Assembly: GCF_900115615.1 (NCBI RefSeq)
Contig: NZ_FOXB01000006.1
Coordinates: 1 to 64,000 of the forward strand
Length of the DNA: 64,000 bases
Direction: 5' to 3'
Source: Hydrogenimonas thermophila
GTDB lineage: Bacteria > Campylobacterota > Campylobacteria > Campylobacterales > Hydrogenimonadaceae
The notes under the pieces: generated by a model
Told to the model about the DNA's origin: nothing
The model's input: the letters and a program-made list of their open reading frames with translations, nothing else
Database searches by the model: none
In this document: positions 1 to 9,337 of the stretch, one piece after another
Numbering within the stretch: position 1 is the first letter of the stretch
How the letters are laid out: the number at the start of each line of letters is the position of its first letter
Program-made: the position numbers and the translations under genes

Positions 1-259
1 CTAACTGGGGTTCAAAGGTTCCATTTCTATCTCTTGGAACTTCTAACTCAAACTCTCCTACGGAGCTTTTCATCTTTTTTGAAGATTTACCGTTTTTACG
101 ATTTTTTATCTCTTTGGATAAGTGTGATTCAAGCTCTGCTTCTAAAGCAGCTTCTGTAAGTTGTTTTATAAGTGGAGCAAGCACTCCATCTTTTCCATCT
201 ATTTTTGCACCTCTTTTTATCTGCTCAAGTGCTTCATTTAAATCAAATGTCTCTTTCAT
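1..259 (-). CDS. IS256-family (Mutator-type) transposase, N-terminal part
   Basis: The leftward frame starts at ATG 259 and runs off the left edge, giving about 86 residues. It starts MKETFDLNEALEQI and ends in the order LxxHLxKE, RKNGKSSKK, SxGEFELEVPRDRNGTFEPQ, which is the characteristic N-terminal block of Mutator-type transposases. These enzymes use a DDE catalytic core for cut-and-paste or copy transposition; the core residues lie beyond the window. An AAAGGA-like ribosome site precedes the start. The visible part has no frameshift, so the element could be intact. Confidence 0.85.
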   Translation of the reverse strand, partial: MKETFDLNEALEQIKRGAKIDGKDGVLAPLIKQLTEAALEAELESHLSKEIKNRKNGKSSKKMKSSVGEFELEVPRDRNGTFEPQL

Positions 260-318
260 GTGTCTTTCCTTTAGAATATGTTATTCTATCGGATTGACAC
301 AAAATTTCTAACACTCCC
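1..318 (-). mobile_element. IS256-family insertion sequence, right-hand end (partial)
   Basis: The window starts inside an insertion sequence whose transposase reads leftward. Beyond the transposase start lies a short non-coding end; read outward from the element it contains TGTGTCAATCCG and finishes near GGGAGTG at about 318. This looks like the terminal region of Mutator/IS256-type elements, but the matching left end is outside the window, so the exact boundary is inferred. Immediately after it a histidine kinase reading frame begins in mid-domain, so the element appears to sit inside that gene. A target duplication cannot be checked here. Confidence 0.75.
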
Positions 319-1415
319 TTCTTTTTTCAATTTCATTTTTGGAAATTAAAAAGTATTTACCATTAACATATAAAGTACTAAAATTAATAATAATACTATA
401 CTTAATTCTTGTAATTATGGCATATTTGCAATTTAATCCTTGGTATCAGATAATTACTATAGTAGCTTCAATTACATATATTATCTTATTTTATATGTCT
501 ATACGTGTTTGGATAATGGGACATACAAAAGCAAAATATTATCTTATTGCAATGACTATATATATTTCTACAATTGTTGTTATGTCATTAATGATTAATG
601 GTATACTTGAAAACAATTACATTACAAGATTTGCTTTTCTTTATGGCTCATTTATGGAGATTATACTTTTTACTCTTCTATTGGCTAATAGGTTTTATGA
701 AGTTAAAAATGAGAAAATTAGAATTCAAAATAGACTTATTGAGATAAAAGAAAAAAATGAAAAATTTTTAGAATATGAGATAGAAAATAGAACTAAAGAG
801 ATTAAAAATCTTTTAAGAGATAAAGAGCTTTTATTAAAAGAGGTATATCATCGTGTAAAGAATAATTTTCAAATGGTAATAGGAATGATCTCTATCCAAG
901 CTAATAAGGAAAATAATAAAGTTTATAAAAAATCTTTTCAAGAATTGATATGTCGTATAAAGTCTATGTCAGCTGTTCATCAGTCTCTTTACAACTCTAA
1001 AGCTCTTTCTTGTATTAAGAGTAAAGAATATATTCCAAAAATCATACAAGATGTTAAACATGTATTTAATAGAGATAATATGGAAATAATTGAAATGGTA
1101 GATTCTATAGATCTTAAAATGGAATATGCAATATCTTTAGGAGTTATTGTAAATGAAGTGCTTACAAATGCAATAAAACATAATTTTAATTTAGAAAAAA
1201 AATTAATAATATATATAAAATTAAAAAAAGTTAATGAACAAATTAATCTATTGATTAAAGATAATGGAAAAGGGTTTGATACTGAACATAAGCTCATTCA
1301 AACAGGTTTAGGTTTGAAGCTTTTGGAACAATTTATTAAAAAGATTCCAAATAGTCATTTTGAATTTCATTCAACAAGTGAAGGAACAGAGTTTTCACTC
1401 TTTTTTACCACATAA
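319..1415 (+). pseudogene. Sensor histidine kinase (7TMR-DISM / HisKA_2), 5' end removed by IS insertion
   Basis: The frame is open from the insertion-sequence boundary; the first usable codon is TTG 339, giving 358 residues. Only four of the expected seven membrane helices remain (about residues 14-32, 38-60, 67-88 and 98-118). The first residues, with the FLEIKKYLP stretch, match the middle of a 7TMR-DISM membrane domain, so the extracellular sensor domain and first helices are missing. A coiled coil (about 125-165) leads to a HisKA_2 box with phospho-acceptor H171 in YHRVKNN. An HATPase domain follows, with the N box in NEVLTNAIKHN and G box in DNGKGFD. The kinase core is intact, but a truncated, sensor-less kinase is probably non-functional or unregulated. 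No response regulator is adjacent. Confidence 0.75.
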
Positions 1416-1531
1416 CTTTCATCCATAATCTTAATAGAACTTTATTTCTACTAAATAGTTTTTTTCCAACAGTAGTCCGACATTTTCTTATTATTATTTA
1501 AGTATGAAAATAATTATAAGAGGAGTATGTG

Positions 1532-4500
1532 ATGTCTGTAATAAATAAAATAGTTTTTGCATTGTTTATAAATAGTATATATTTCGTTTTATTAACACAA
1601 ATTTATGTTATGGGCAGTGAAAATACAAAAGTTAATAGTAAAAGTAAAAATAAACAGGAATATATACAAGATAAAGATAAAATTGTTTTGGAAAAAGCAT
1701 TTAAGACTTTGAATAAAATTACAGATAGCAAAGCTGTAAATAAATTAAAAAATAAATTAAAAAAAAGTGTTTTTAATAAATTAAAAAAGCACAGTATTGT
1801 TATTGATCTTCCTGAACTTAAAATACCTATATTAGAAAAATATTTTAAATTAGACAATATGGCATTCGGGATTAATGGTAACCTATACAAAAAAAAGCCT
1901 TGGAAAAATTTGCCAGATAATTTGAAAGTACAAAATGCTAATGGATTGCATATATATTTAACTGGTGAAAGTATTATAAAAATAGGTGATTATGCCCATA
2001 AGGGAGCAGTTTTAATTAATCTAAATCAAGATTTATCTTCAAAATCAATTACAATGTTCAGTTTTGAAGAGAATGATAAGTTGTTTGAAGTTATGAAATT
2101 TGCAGATGTTGATTTTTTTAAAAAATATAAATTATCTGGAAAAAATGTTTTCGAGATTACGATTCTGTTGGATGAAAATGATGAGCCTAAAGATATTAAA
2201 ATAGCAGCACTTGAACAAATAGCAATTAATCATAGATATACTCAATTATCAACAATATTTGATATATCAGAAAAAGGTTTCGTTTTTAAATATATAGAAC
2301 TTAATGACAATTTAACTTTACAAGATTTAATGCCTAGTTTATATGGAGGAAAAGGTTTTGCTTTTTATGATTTAAAGATATATTTACCATTTGAAGGTGC
2401 AAAAGAGTTTGGTATAAAAGCAAAAACAAAATATTTTGGTGTGGAAAATGATGTTTATCTTTTTGAGTATGAAAAAAATCATGCAATAGCAATTGATGTA
2501 AGTGCTAAAGGAAAAGAGAGATTCAATATAGCAAAACTCATAAAAAAAGCGAGAAACATAAAATTACCAGCACCGGCACTGCAAAAACTTGAAACTTTTG
2601 GTGTGGCAAAAGGGATGGTAATTATTAGTGATGCAGAGTTTAAACTTAATAAAAACTCTTTAAAACCTGGAATTGCCAAAGATTTGATCTTGGATATTAT
2701 GGGGAAAAAGAGCAAACCTCTTAAACTACATAATATGACTTTTGTTGCCGACTATGATACTGATCTTTCAGGAGAGTTTGGAAAAGTTTTTTCTAAAGGA
2801 TTGAAAGGATTTAAATTTGGACTTTCAAATAATGCAAAAATTGAGGGGTATATTGACGGTATTTTTGATAAAAAGCCATTTGTTGCCAAACTTGAGTTTC
2901 AAGAAGAGGAAGGAGACTCTTTTAATTTAAAAAATCTTGCATTGCCAAATGGGTTTACCTCAAAAACTACAGGAGCCAATCTAGACCAAGGATTATTTTT
3001 AATCATTGATGAGAGTTCGGTAGAGATGGCAGTAAATAGTGGATTTAGTTTAACTATTGAAAAAAAAGATATAGGTTTTGATGGTTCAATAGGGTTAATT
3101 GCAGATGAAGAGAGTATAGGTGTAAGTTTAACTGGTGATATACACGACACTATAGATAATTTTGTTGGTATTAAACATTTTCAAGTTAATGGAGGCAAGA
3201 TTAATACGATCATTTATGATACAGCTGTAACAAGCGGATTAGAATTAGACACCTCTTTTATGGGTAGAACTATGACAATGTCTGGAGATCTTGTTTTTGA
3301 TGACAAAGGGTACCCTAAAGGCATTGGTGCAAAAACCGACATAAGCAAACTTGATAAAGATGGATGGAAACTTGTTAATTATTCTACTATTATTGGTGTA
3401 CCAACATTTACTGCCAGTACTGTTGGTGCAGTAGCCGGAGGTACAGTATTTGGTATTGTTGGAGGATTGGTTGGAAATGTAATGGGTGATGTTGCTGGAG
3501 GTGCTGCTGGAGTTCCTTTTGGTGGAGTAGGTGCTGCACCTGGAGCTGTTATTGGAGGGCTTGTCTCAACAGCATTGGTTGGAACAGCAGGGGTTGCCAT
3601 AGGTACAGTAGGTACAGGTGTGATTGAGTCAGCACAAGGGTTTGCACTTGGAGCTATTGGTGATGCAATTATCGGTAATACTAAAATAGGACAAAAAGGA
3701 ATGGATATTTTAACAAAAGAAGAAGCCTTTCTTTTTAAAGCAGATGAAGCATATTTATCTTTTGCCACGCCAAATGCTATAAATCCAAATCTTGGTATTA
3801 ACGCTGCAGGTATTAATTTTAATGCTAACAATATTGTTTTCTTTGACAGCTATAAAACAAATATTGTTCATGATTTTACTTGGGTATATACATTGGGAAA
3901 TAAAATCAGTAAAGATATAGTAAAAGTTGGAGATATTGCTAAAGATATAGAAAAAGACTTTAAAAAAGCTACTAAACGATTTGAAGATAAACTAAAAGCC
4001 AAAGAGGAAGAGTTAAAACAATCTGGTAAAAGAGTAGATGGAAATTGGAAAGTAGAAGCTAAAAAAGAGATACTCAAAGATTTTAAGTTTACTAATGATG
4101 AACTTAAAAAGGCAGAGAAATATGTAAAACTTTATGCAAGTACTTTCCAAAAAGTTATGGCAGTTATTCATTATGAGTTAGGACTGGTGAAGAAAAAACC
4201 TAATTTTCCTTATGTGCTTACAAAAGCTGAAAAGAAGGGGATTAAAGAATTAAAAAATATACTCAATGGGATAAAATTGAAAGATGATAAATTTGGTCCT
4301 ATAGATATAAAAGAGATATCGGTAGACACAGTTCCTACATTTAAAGTTGTTGGAAAAGCAAAACTATTAAAAGATGAGACAAATGTAGTTATTGGTTTTA
4401 TAGATGGTCAACATCTTGCATTTCATTCCGATCTAAAAACACCTTTGGGAGTGGTAGATACACAGTTTAAGTTAAAAAACTTAAAAACTGTTGAAATGGC

Positions 4501-6469
4501 TGGACAGTTTAAAACAAATGATAAAATTCAAGTTTGGATCGAAAATGAAGTTGAAAATAAAATGAACTCTCTTTTTAAGAGTGGGGATAAGATTTTTTCT
4601 AAGCTTAACAATGATCTAAAGGAACTTAAAAAAGAGTCAGATAAAGCATTAAAAGAATTGAGATCATTTAAAAGTAATGAAGTTAAATATATAGATAACT
4701 CTAAAGCAGTAAAAAAAGCCCAAAAAGAGTTAAATGAAGCAAAAAATATATTTAATAAATATGTTAATGAGTGTAAAAATCATCCTGCAATACCTTGGGT
4801 ACATTGTCATAAATGGCATTGCAGTAAAGGTTATAAATATCCTTGTAGAGATTTATTACCTGAAAATATTGATAAAAATGTAGATGAAGTAGTCAACCTT
4901 ATTAACAAATATTTTCATCATATTGAAAATCCTAATGTAAAAAAACAAGAGTATGAACATACCAAAAAAAGTGTAGAATCTCATACATATAACCCTGAAC
5001 TTCAAAAAAGAAACAATAAATATATTAGTACAAATGCTGCATATAAGGCTAAGAAGGCTGAAAAATTATCTATTGGAAAATACTATAGTTTTAAAAAAAA
5101 TGTTATGAATAATAAAAAGTTAATATTTACTGTAAATAAGGTATTTTTAGAAGGTGACTATAATCCTTTGAAAATAGAGTATTTGTTAAAAATAGACTAT
5201 TCACTAAATGGTAAAAATTACTCTAATTATTTTATTTATAGACCATATGATAGTGACTTCAATAGAGCAGCTATAAGTACATTAATTACAAAAATAGTGC
5301 TAGCTAAAATTAATTCTAATGAATTTAAAAAAGAGACTAAATGGTTTTCAAGTATAGTTAAAAAAGACCTTTCCAATTTAATAAAAGGGAATAAATATAA
5401 AGAGTATCTTTCTGTAATTAATCAAAATAGATATAAAAAAGCAATAGAAACTAATATTGAGCATTTGGAAAGTTTTGAAAACTCTAGTAGCAATATACAG
5501 AATAAAAATATTTTAATGAGTGATATGATGCCAGGAAGTAGGATATTTAAAAATAGATATATTGCTATTGCACACAGTACTTTATGTTTAGGAGTTGCTA
5601 GAAATGGCATAGATGTGATTCAGAAAAATTGCAAAAGTAAAAATATAGAGAGATGGACAACAAATGTTTTATTAGATAACAATAAAAAGCCTACTGGGTA
5701 TGTGCAACTAAAAACTAAAGGTTTATGTTTGAAAGCCAGAAGTGATAATAACAAACAGCCTGGGGATCCTTTAATGTTGTCTCAATGTAATAATATTGAT
5801 ACACACGAAGAATGGAAGATAATTTCTAAAGATGGTTTTTTTGATAAAATTATTAATAAACATTCACAAATGTGTTTACATTTTGACAGTATTAATGCTA
5901 ATCCAAAATCTGCATATGCTGTTTGGGCTCCTTGCATTGAAGTAGATTCTCAGGGGTTTAGAGATATTAAAGATGTCCAAAGACCAGAAATGCATATGGT
6001 TAATGATGAAATCAAAGCAAAAAGTGGTCAATGCATATCTGTTCATAGAGATTTAGATAAACATTTTATTAAAACCAAATATGGGCATACTGTAATTAAA
6101 AATCCAGAACATTATAGAAAAAATAATGGATCTGGAGTTTATGGGTTATATGCTGCAGAGTGTAAAGAAGATACTAATAGTAAATTTAACTACCTTGAGT
6201 TGATAGATGGTTACATTAAAATTATTCATACAAAAACAGGATGGTGTGTTGTGCCAAAACATAATAAAAGTGATAAGCTGGCATTGAAACCTTGTAGTAA
6301 AGAAGATGCAATGTTTTGGAAACCTATAGCAGTTAAAAATGGCTTTTTATTAAAAAACTATTTTAAAAAAGAGTGTATTGATATTAAAGATAATAAACTC
6401 TCTTTAAAAAGATGTAATAAAAAAGCTAATGAACAAATTATAGACTTTGTAAATAAAGGTAAAAGATGA
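1532..6469 (+). CDS. Very large exported protein with glycine-zipper segment and two ricin-type lectin repeats
   Basis: About 1645 residues; I do not recognise a full-length family. ATG 1532 is preferred over GTG 1529 because AGGAG at 1521-1525 is better spaced. In order: an N-terminal hydrophobic export segment (residues ~5-28); a long repetitive beta-rich region (~60-620); an extreme Gly/Ala/Val-rich stretch (~623-720) with many GxxxG steps, able to insert in or cross a membrane; charged coiled coils (~795-845 and ~1010-1080); a Cys/His cluster (~1080-1106, with CHKWHC) that could bind metal; and two beta-trefoil-like units (~1340-1640) with paired Cys and CLxxR, GLCLKAR and GWCVVP motifs typical of R-type lectins. 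The stop overlaps the next gene's ATG. Base composition is clearly more AT-rich than the core genes. A secreted or surface adhesin or toxin-like role is inference. Confidence 0.7.
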   Translation: MSVINKIVFALFINSIYFVLLTQIYVMGSENTKVNSKSKNKQEYIQDKDKIVLEKAFKTLNKITDSKAVNKLKNKLKKSVFNKLKKHSIVIDLPELKIPILEKYFKLDNMAFGINGNLYKKKPWKNLPDNLKVQNANGLHIYLTGESIIKIGDYAHKGAVLINLNQDLSSKSITMFSFEENDKLFEVMKFADVDFFKKYKLSGKNVFEITILLDENDEPKDIKIAALEQIAINHRYTQLSTIFDISEKGFVFKYIELNDNLTLQDLMPSLYGGKGFAFYDLKIYLPFEGAKEFGIKAKTKYFGVENDVYLFEYEKNHAIAIDVSAKGKERFNIAKLIKKARNIKLPAPALQKLETFGVAKGMVIISDAEFKLNKNSLKPGIAKDLILDIMGKKSKPLKLHNMTFVADYDTDLSGEFGKVFSKGLKGFKFGLSNNAKIEGYIDGIFDKKPFVAKLEFQEEEGDSFNLKNLALPNGFTSKTTGANLDQGLFLIIDESSVEMAVNSGFSLTIEKKDIGFDGSIGLIADEESIGVSLTGDIHDTIDNFVGIKHFQVNGGKINTIIYDTAVTSGLELDTSFMGRTMTMSGDLVFDDKGYPKGIGAKTDISKLDKDGWKLVNYSTIIGVPTFTASTVGAVAGGTVFGIVGGLVGNVMGDVAGGAAGVPFGGVGAAPGAVIGGLVSTALVGTAGVAIGTVGTGVIESAQGFALGAIGDAIIGNTKIGQKGMDILTKEEAFLFKADEAYLSFATPNAINPNLGINAAGINFNANNIVFFDSYKTNIVHDFTWVYTLGNKISKDIVKVGDIAKDIEKDFKKATKRFEDKLKAKEEELKQSGKRVDGNWKVEAKKEILKDFKFTNDELKKAEKYVKLYASTFQKVMAVIHYELGLVKKKPNFPYVLTKAEKKGIKELKNILNGIKLKDDKFGPIDIKEISVDTVPTFKVVGKAKLLKDETNVVIGFIDGQHLAFHSDLKTPLGVVDTQFKLKNLKTVEMAGQFKTNDKIQVWIENEVENKMNSLFKSGDKIFSKLNNDLKELKKESDKALKELRSFKSNEVKYIDNSKAVKKAQKELNEAKNIFNKYVNECKNHPAIPWVHCHKWHCSKGYKYPCRDLLPENIDKNVDEVVNLINKYFHHIENPNVKKQEYEHTKKSVESHTYNPELQKRNNKYISTNAAYKAKKAEKLSIGKYYSFKKNVMNNKKLIFTVNKVFLEGDYNPLKIEYLLKIDYSLNGKNYSNYFIYRPYDSDFNRAAISTLITKIVLAKINSNEFKKETKWFSSIVKKDLSNLIKGNKYKEYLSVINQNRYKKAIETNIEHLESFENSSSNIQNKNILMSDMMPGSRIFKNRYIAIAHSTLCLGVARNGIDVIQKNCKSKNIERWTTNVLLDNNKKPTGYVQLKTKGLCLKARSDNNKQPGDPLMLSQCNNIDTHEEWKIISKDGFFDKIINKHSQMCLHFDSINANPKSAYAVWAPCIEVDSQGFRDIKDVQRPEMHMVNDEIKAKSGQCISVHRDLDKHFIKTKYGHTVIKNPEHYRKNNGSGVYGLYAAECKEDTNSKFNYLELIDGYIKIIHTKTGWCVVPKHNKSDKLALKPCSKEDAMFWKPIAVKNGFLLKNYFKKECIDIKDNKLSLKRCNKKANEQIIDFVNKGKR

Positions 6470-8298
6470 AAAATTACTATAATTTATTACTTGTAATTTT
6501 AATTTTTTTAATGAGTGGATGTGCTATTGAAGAAGTAGCATACATTTCTCCCTCTGAGTTTAAAAAATCTAAAGATTTAATTTATAATATACCTGTTAAA
6601 GATAAAACATCATTACTTATTAAAGATGCTTTATCCAAAATTAAAGATGCAAAGTATAGTGATGCTATAGAAATTATAAACAGAGGTTTAAGACAACAAC
6701 CATCAAATGCTCATTTACATTTTCTTAATGCACTTTCGTATCACTATTTGTCTTTAAATGGTGATATAAAGATGGAAAAGCTAGCAGAGAGTGGATATAA
6801 AGCATCATTACGATTTGATGGTTCAAACTATTTAGCGGCATATCTTTTAGGAAATATATATTTTAAGCAAAAAAAGTTTCTTAAAGCACAAAACTATTTT
6901 TCACGTGGCTTAATATATGCTTCAAATAATCCTTATCTTTTAAGAGGGCTAGCTGTTGCATCATATTATTGTAACGATATTTCTTTATCAAATTGGGCTT
7001 CAGAAAAAGCAGATAAAATTGATCCAAATAATCTTGCAAACATTAAAAACTTGATGTTTGTTAAAGCAGCTAAAGGAGAGATGGAAGAGGCTTATCATCT
7101 TTTTAAAAAGTATCGTTCTTTAGCTGCTTTAGGTAAATCTAGAAGTTTTTTTCAAGAAGAGAAAATTGCATATATTCAAACAAGGTTAAAAGATTGGAAT
7201 GATTTTCATGTTAGAAAAATTAAAAATCTTTTTGGCTATGATAATGATCAAACTACTGATAGTTATGAACCTGATGGTAATGATAAGGGTGATGAGATAT
7301 ATGTAAATAAAGATGAACAAATTAAATCATCTAGTAGTATTTTAAGTAAAGAAAAGTTTGTACAAAATATGCCAAATATGATACTAGTTGATGTAGTTAT
7401 TATAGAAACGGAAGAATTGAGGTCTGAGTCTAAAGGGATTAATTTATTAGAGGGACTACAAGTAACTTTAAGTGGTTCTATAAGTTATGATTATTCTAGT
7501 TCAGGTGATATATATGATAGTGGATGGACAGTATCACCTGAATTCTCTTTTGCTGGATTATCATATAGTTTTAATATTTTTAATGATGGGGCTAATAAAG
7601 CTGAAATACTAGCAAGCCCTTCTTTATTAGCAGTAGAAGGATCCACTTCAAGTTTTCATTCAGGTTCTACATTACATGTTGCATTAGATAGTACAATTGG
7701 AGATGCATCGTTAGAAGATGTGGATGTAGGTATAAGTTTACAAATTACACCAACATTTTATAAAAATGAGCTCATTAAAATAGAAGTTCATGCCCAAAGA
7801 TCACAATTAGAGCCTTTGTTTGAAGAGGTTGGATTTAAATCAGCAGCACAAACATCAAAAACATCTGTAGATGCAACAGCTATTTTGAAAATAGGAGATA
7901 CTTTAATTTTAAGTGGACTAACTCAAACCTATAAAAATAGATCTGAAAGTGGTGTACCAGTATTGCAAGATGTACCAGTTGCCCAATATTTCTTTTCAAA
8001 TGAGAATGACTCTAATTTAAAAAAATCAATTATGATATTGCTTACACCTCAAAAAGCAAGATATTTTAATAACTATATGAGTAATAGTGATGATATTCAA
8101 AAAGATACAAAATATACAATTCAACTTAAAAAACAAGAAGGAATTAAAACAGAGAATATAGATATTGTAATCGCCAATACTCAGAAAAACTCTTTATATA
8201 GGGAGTTTAGAGATGGTGACTTAAGACTTGAATCTTGGAATAATAAAGATACATTTTTAGAAGCAGTTAAAAGAACATTACGGTTTTTATATTATTAA
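6466..8298 (+). CDS. Outer-membrane lipoprotein with TPR repeats and C-terminal secretin domain
   Basis: 610 residues. The signal peptide ends in the lipobox LMSG-C19, so the mature protein should be lipid-anchored. Residues ~50-235 are helical TPR repeats (ALSYHYL, YLLGNIYF and GLAVASYY patterns). After a polar linker (~250-295), residues ~300-540 match the secretin core: VDVVIIETEE, ASPSLLAVEG, VGISLQITPTF, KIGDTLILSGL, SGVPVLQDVPVAQYFF and IMILLTP. Secretins form gated outer-membrane rings in type II/III secretion, type IV and Tad pili and phage export. Here the N0/N1/KH ring domains are replaced by TPRs, which is unusual. ATG overlaps the upstream stop (ATGA), so translation is coupled to the large exported protein, its likely substrate. 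No ATPase, inner-membrane platform or pseudopilin is adjacent. Confidence 0.8.
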   Translation: MKNYYNLLLVILIFLMSGCAIEEVAYISPSEFKKSKDLIYNIPVKDKTSLLIKDALSKIKDAKYSDAIEIINRGLRQQPSNAHLHFLNALSYHYLSLNGDIKMEKLAESGYKASLRFDGSNYLAAYLLGNIYFKQKKFLKAQNYFSRGLIYASNNPYLLRGLAVASYYCNDISLSNWASEKADKIDPNNLANIKNLMFVKAAKGEMEEAYHLFKKYRSLAALGKSRSFFQEEKIAYIQTRLKDWNDFHVRKIKNLFGYDNDQTTDSYEPDGNDKGDEIYVNKDEQIKSSSSILSKEKFVQNMPNMILVDVVIIETEELRSESKGINLLEGLQVTLSGSISYDYSSSGDIYDSGWTVSPEFSFAGLSYSFNIFNDGANKAEILASPSLLAVEGSTSSFHSGSTLHVALDSTIGDASLEDVDVGISLQITPTFYKNELIKIEVHAQRSQLEPLFEEVGFKSAAQTSKTSVDATAILKIGDTLILSGLTQTYKNRSESGVPVLQDVPVAQYFFSNENDSNLKKSIMILLTPQKARYFNNYMSNSDDIQKDTKYTIQLKKQEGIKTENIDIVIANTQKNSLYREFRDGDLRLESWNNKDTFLEAVKRTLRFLYY

Positions 8299-8300
8299 AA

Positions 8301-8699
8301 ATGAAAAAATCAATTATATACATATTCTGTTTTTATAGCTTATTATTAGCAGAACTTTCACATTCTACTTATGAAGAGATGAAAAAAAATTCACCAGAAG
8401 TTTTGAAATTGATAGTTAATGATGTTCAACTGAAAACTTTAAATAGGTATAAACTAGAAGTTAAGATTAAAGCAACAGTTATTAAAGTGATAAGGACTGA
8501 GACTAGAGTGCAATCCAATTGTCAAATATTTATAAAATATGAAATACCTAAATTAGTAAAAAAAGGATATATAGGACCAGTCTCTCTTAAAGCTCTCAAG
8601 AAAAAAAATAAGTATATAGCATATTTGATATACTCAATTGAAAACAAAGTGTATATTCCTAGTGCTAAAGGTTTAAGCTTTAAAGTTATTGATGATTAA
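8301..8699 (+). CDS. Small exported protein of unknown function, third gene of secretin operon
   Basis: 132 residues, starting 2 nt after the secretin gene stops. Residues 1-~18 form a basic then hydrophobic signal peptide (KKSIIYIFCFYSLLLAE), so it should be exported. The rest is lysine-rich and predicted to be mainly beta strand, with one cysteine at about 73 (SNCQIF). I do not recognise a family. Its position suggests it serves the secretin or the large exported protein as a periplasmic chaperone, pilotin-like factor or accessory subunit; this is inference from neighbourhood only. It ends convergently to recO. Confidence 0.6.
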   Translation: MKKSIIYIFCFYSLLLAELSHSTYEEMKKNSPEVLKLIVNDVQLKTLNRYKLEVKIKATVIKVIRTETRVQSNCQIFIKYEIPKLVKKGYIGPVSLKALKKKNKYIAYLIYSIENKVYIPSAKGLSFKVIDD

Positions 8700-8719
8700 A
8701 TATGATATTTTATCAAATC

Positions 8720-9337
8720 TTACATACCTTCAAGTAGAGTCAACCACAAACCTTCTACCTCTTTGTTATCAAGTAAGATAGTTTTTTGTGTCTCCATTAA
8801 TACTTTTATTTGATCTTTTGGATAGCTTCTTGCAATTACACAGTTTGGATGTGCAGGAAGAAATGCTCTAATTAAAGCTATATTTTCTTGTAAGGCTTTT
8901 GAGCATATAAAGCAACTATCTGGTTTATGCAGTCGTCCTTCATGCTCTAGTATTGAAAGGTAGCTTTCTACAGCTGTACGCATTGGATTTTGAAGATGCC
9001 AAATATTGGCAGAGTGTTCTAAAATATCAAAATAGAAATTTCCAGGAATTTCTACATCTTTAAGATGATCATATAGCAGTGTAATAAAATGTTGCCATAT
9101 AGTTAATCTATTAGTTTCTTTTAACCATGGAAAGCCAAGATGTATGACATTTCTTAGTTTTGGCAAGAATTGTATAGAATCTTTTTCAATCTCAAAATCG
9201 ACTTTAAAACCTGTTGTAACAATAGGGTGTCTTGCTCCATAAAAACGGTATAGAACCTCTAATCTCTCTTTTGTTAATATTGATACAATGGTATCTTCAT
9301 TTTTTGCTTTTTTTACGTTTAAAATATACCCCTGCAC
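8720..9337 (-). CDS. recO: Recombination protein RecO
   Basis: 205 residues. The N-terminus MQGYILNVKKAKNEDTIV with LYRFYGARHP is typical of the short RecO found in Campylobacterota; RecO helps load RecA on SSB-coated DNA in the RecFOR gap-repair pathway. An OB-like N-terminal region is followed by a helical part with FICSKAL, one half of a possible zinc site. The start at 9337 is followed divergently by the gltB leader. The recR partner lies in this window at 33785. Confidence 0.85.
   Translation of the reverse strand: MQGYILNVKKAKNEDTIVSILTKERLEVLYRFYGARHPIVTTGFKVDFEIEKDSIQFLPKLRNVIHLGFPWLKETNRLTIWQHFITLLYDHLKDVEIPGNFYFDILEHSANIWHLQNPMRTAVESYLSILEHEGRLHKPDSCFICSKALQENIALIRAFLPAHPNCVIARSYPKDQIKVLMETQKTILLDNKEVEGLWLTLLEGM

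Noticed and set aside
3379-3831. A 150-residue leftward frame rich in Pro/Ala opposite the glycine-rich part of the giant protein
   Set aside because: It is the antisense shadow of GGN/GCN codons; its repeats simply mirror the sense strand and no ribosome site is present.
6466-8298. Calling the secretin a type II secretion GspD or type IV pilus PilQ
   Set aside because: No AMIN, N0 or N1 domain is visible and no gsp or pil assembly gene is adjacent, so only the generic secretin label is supported.
1-8700. Prophage or integrative element
   Set aside because: No integrase, phage structural gene, tRNA or direct-repeat boundary is present; only one IS end is visible.
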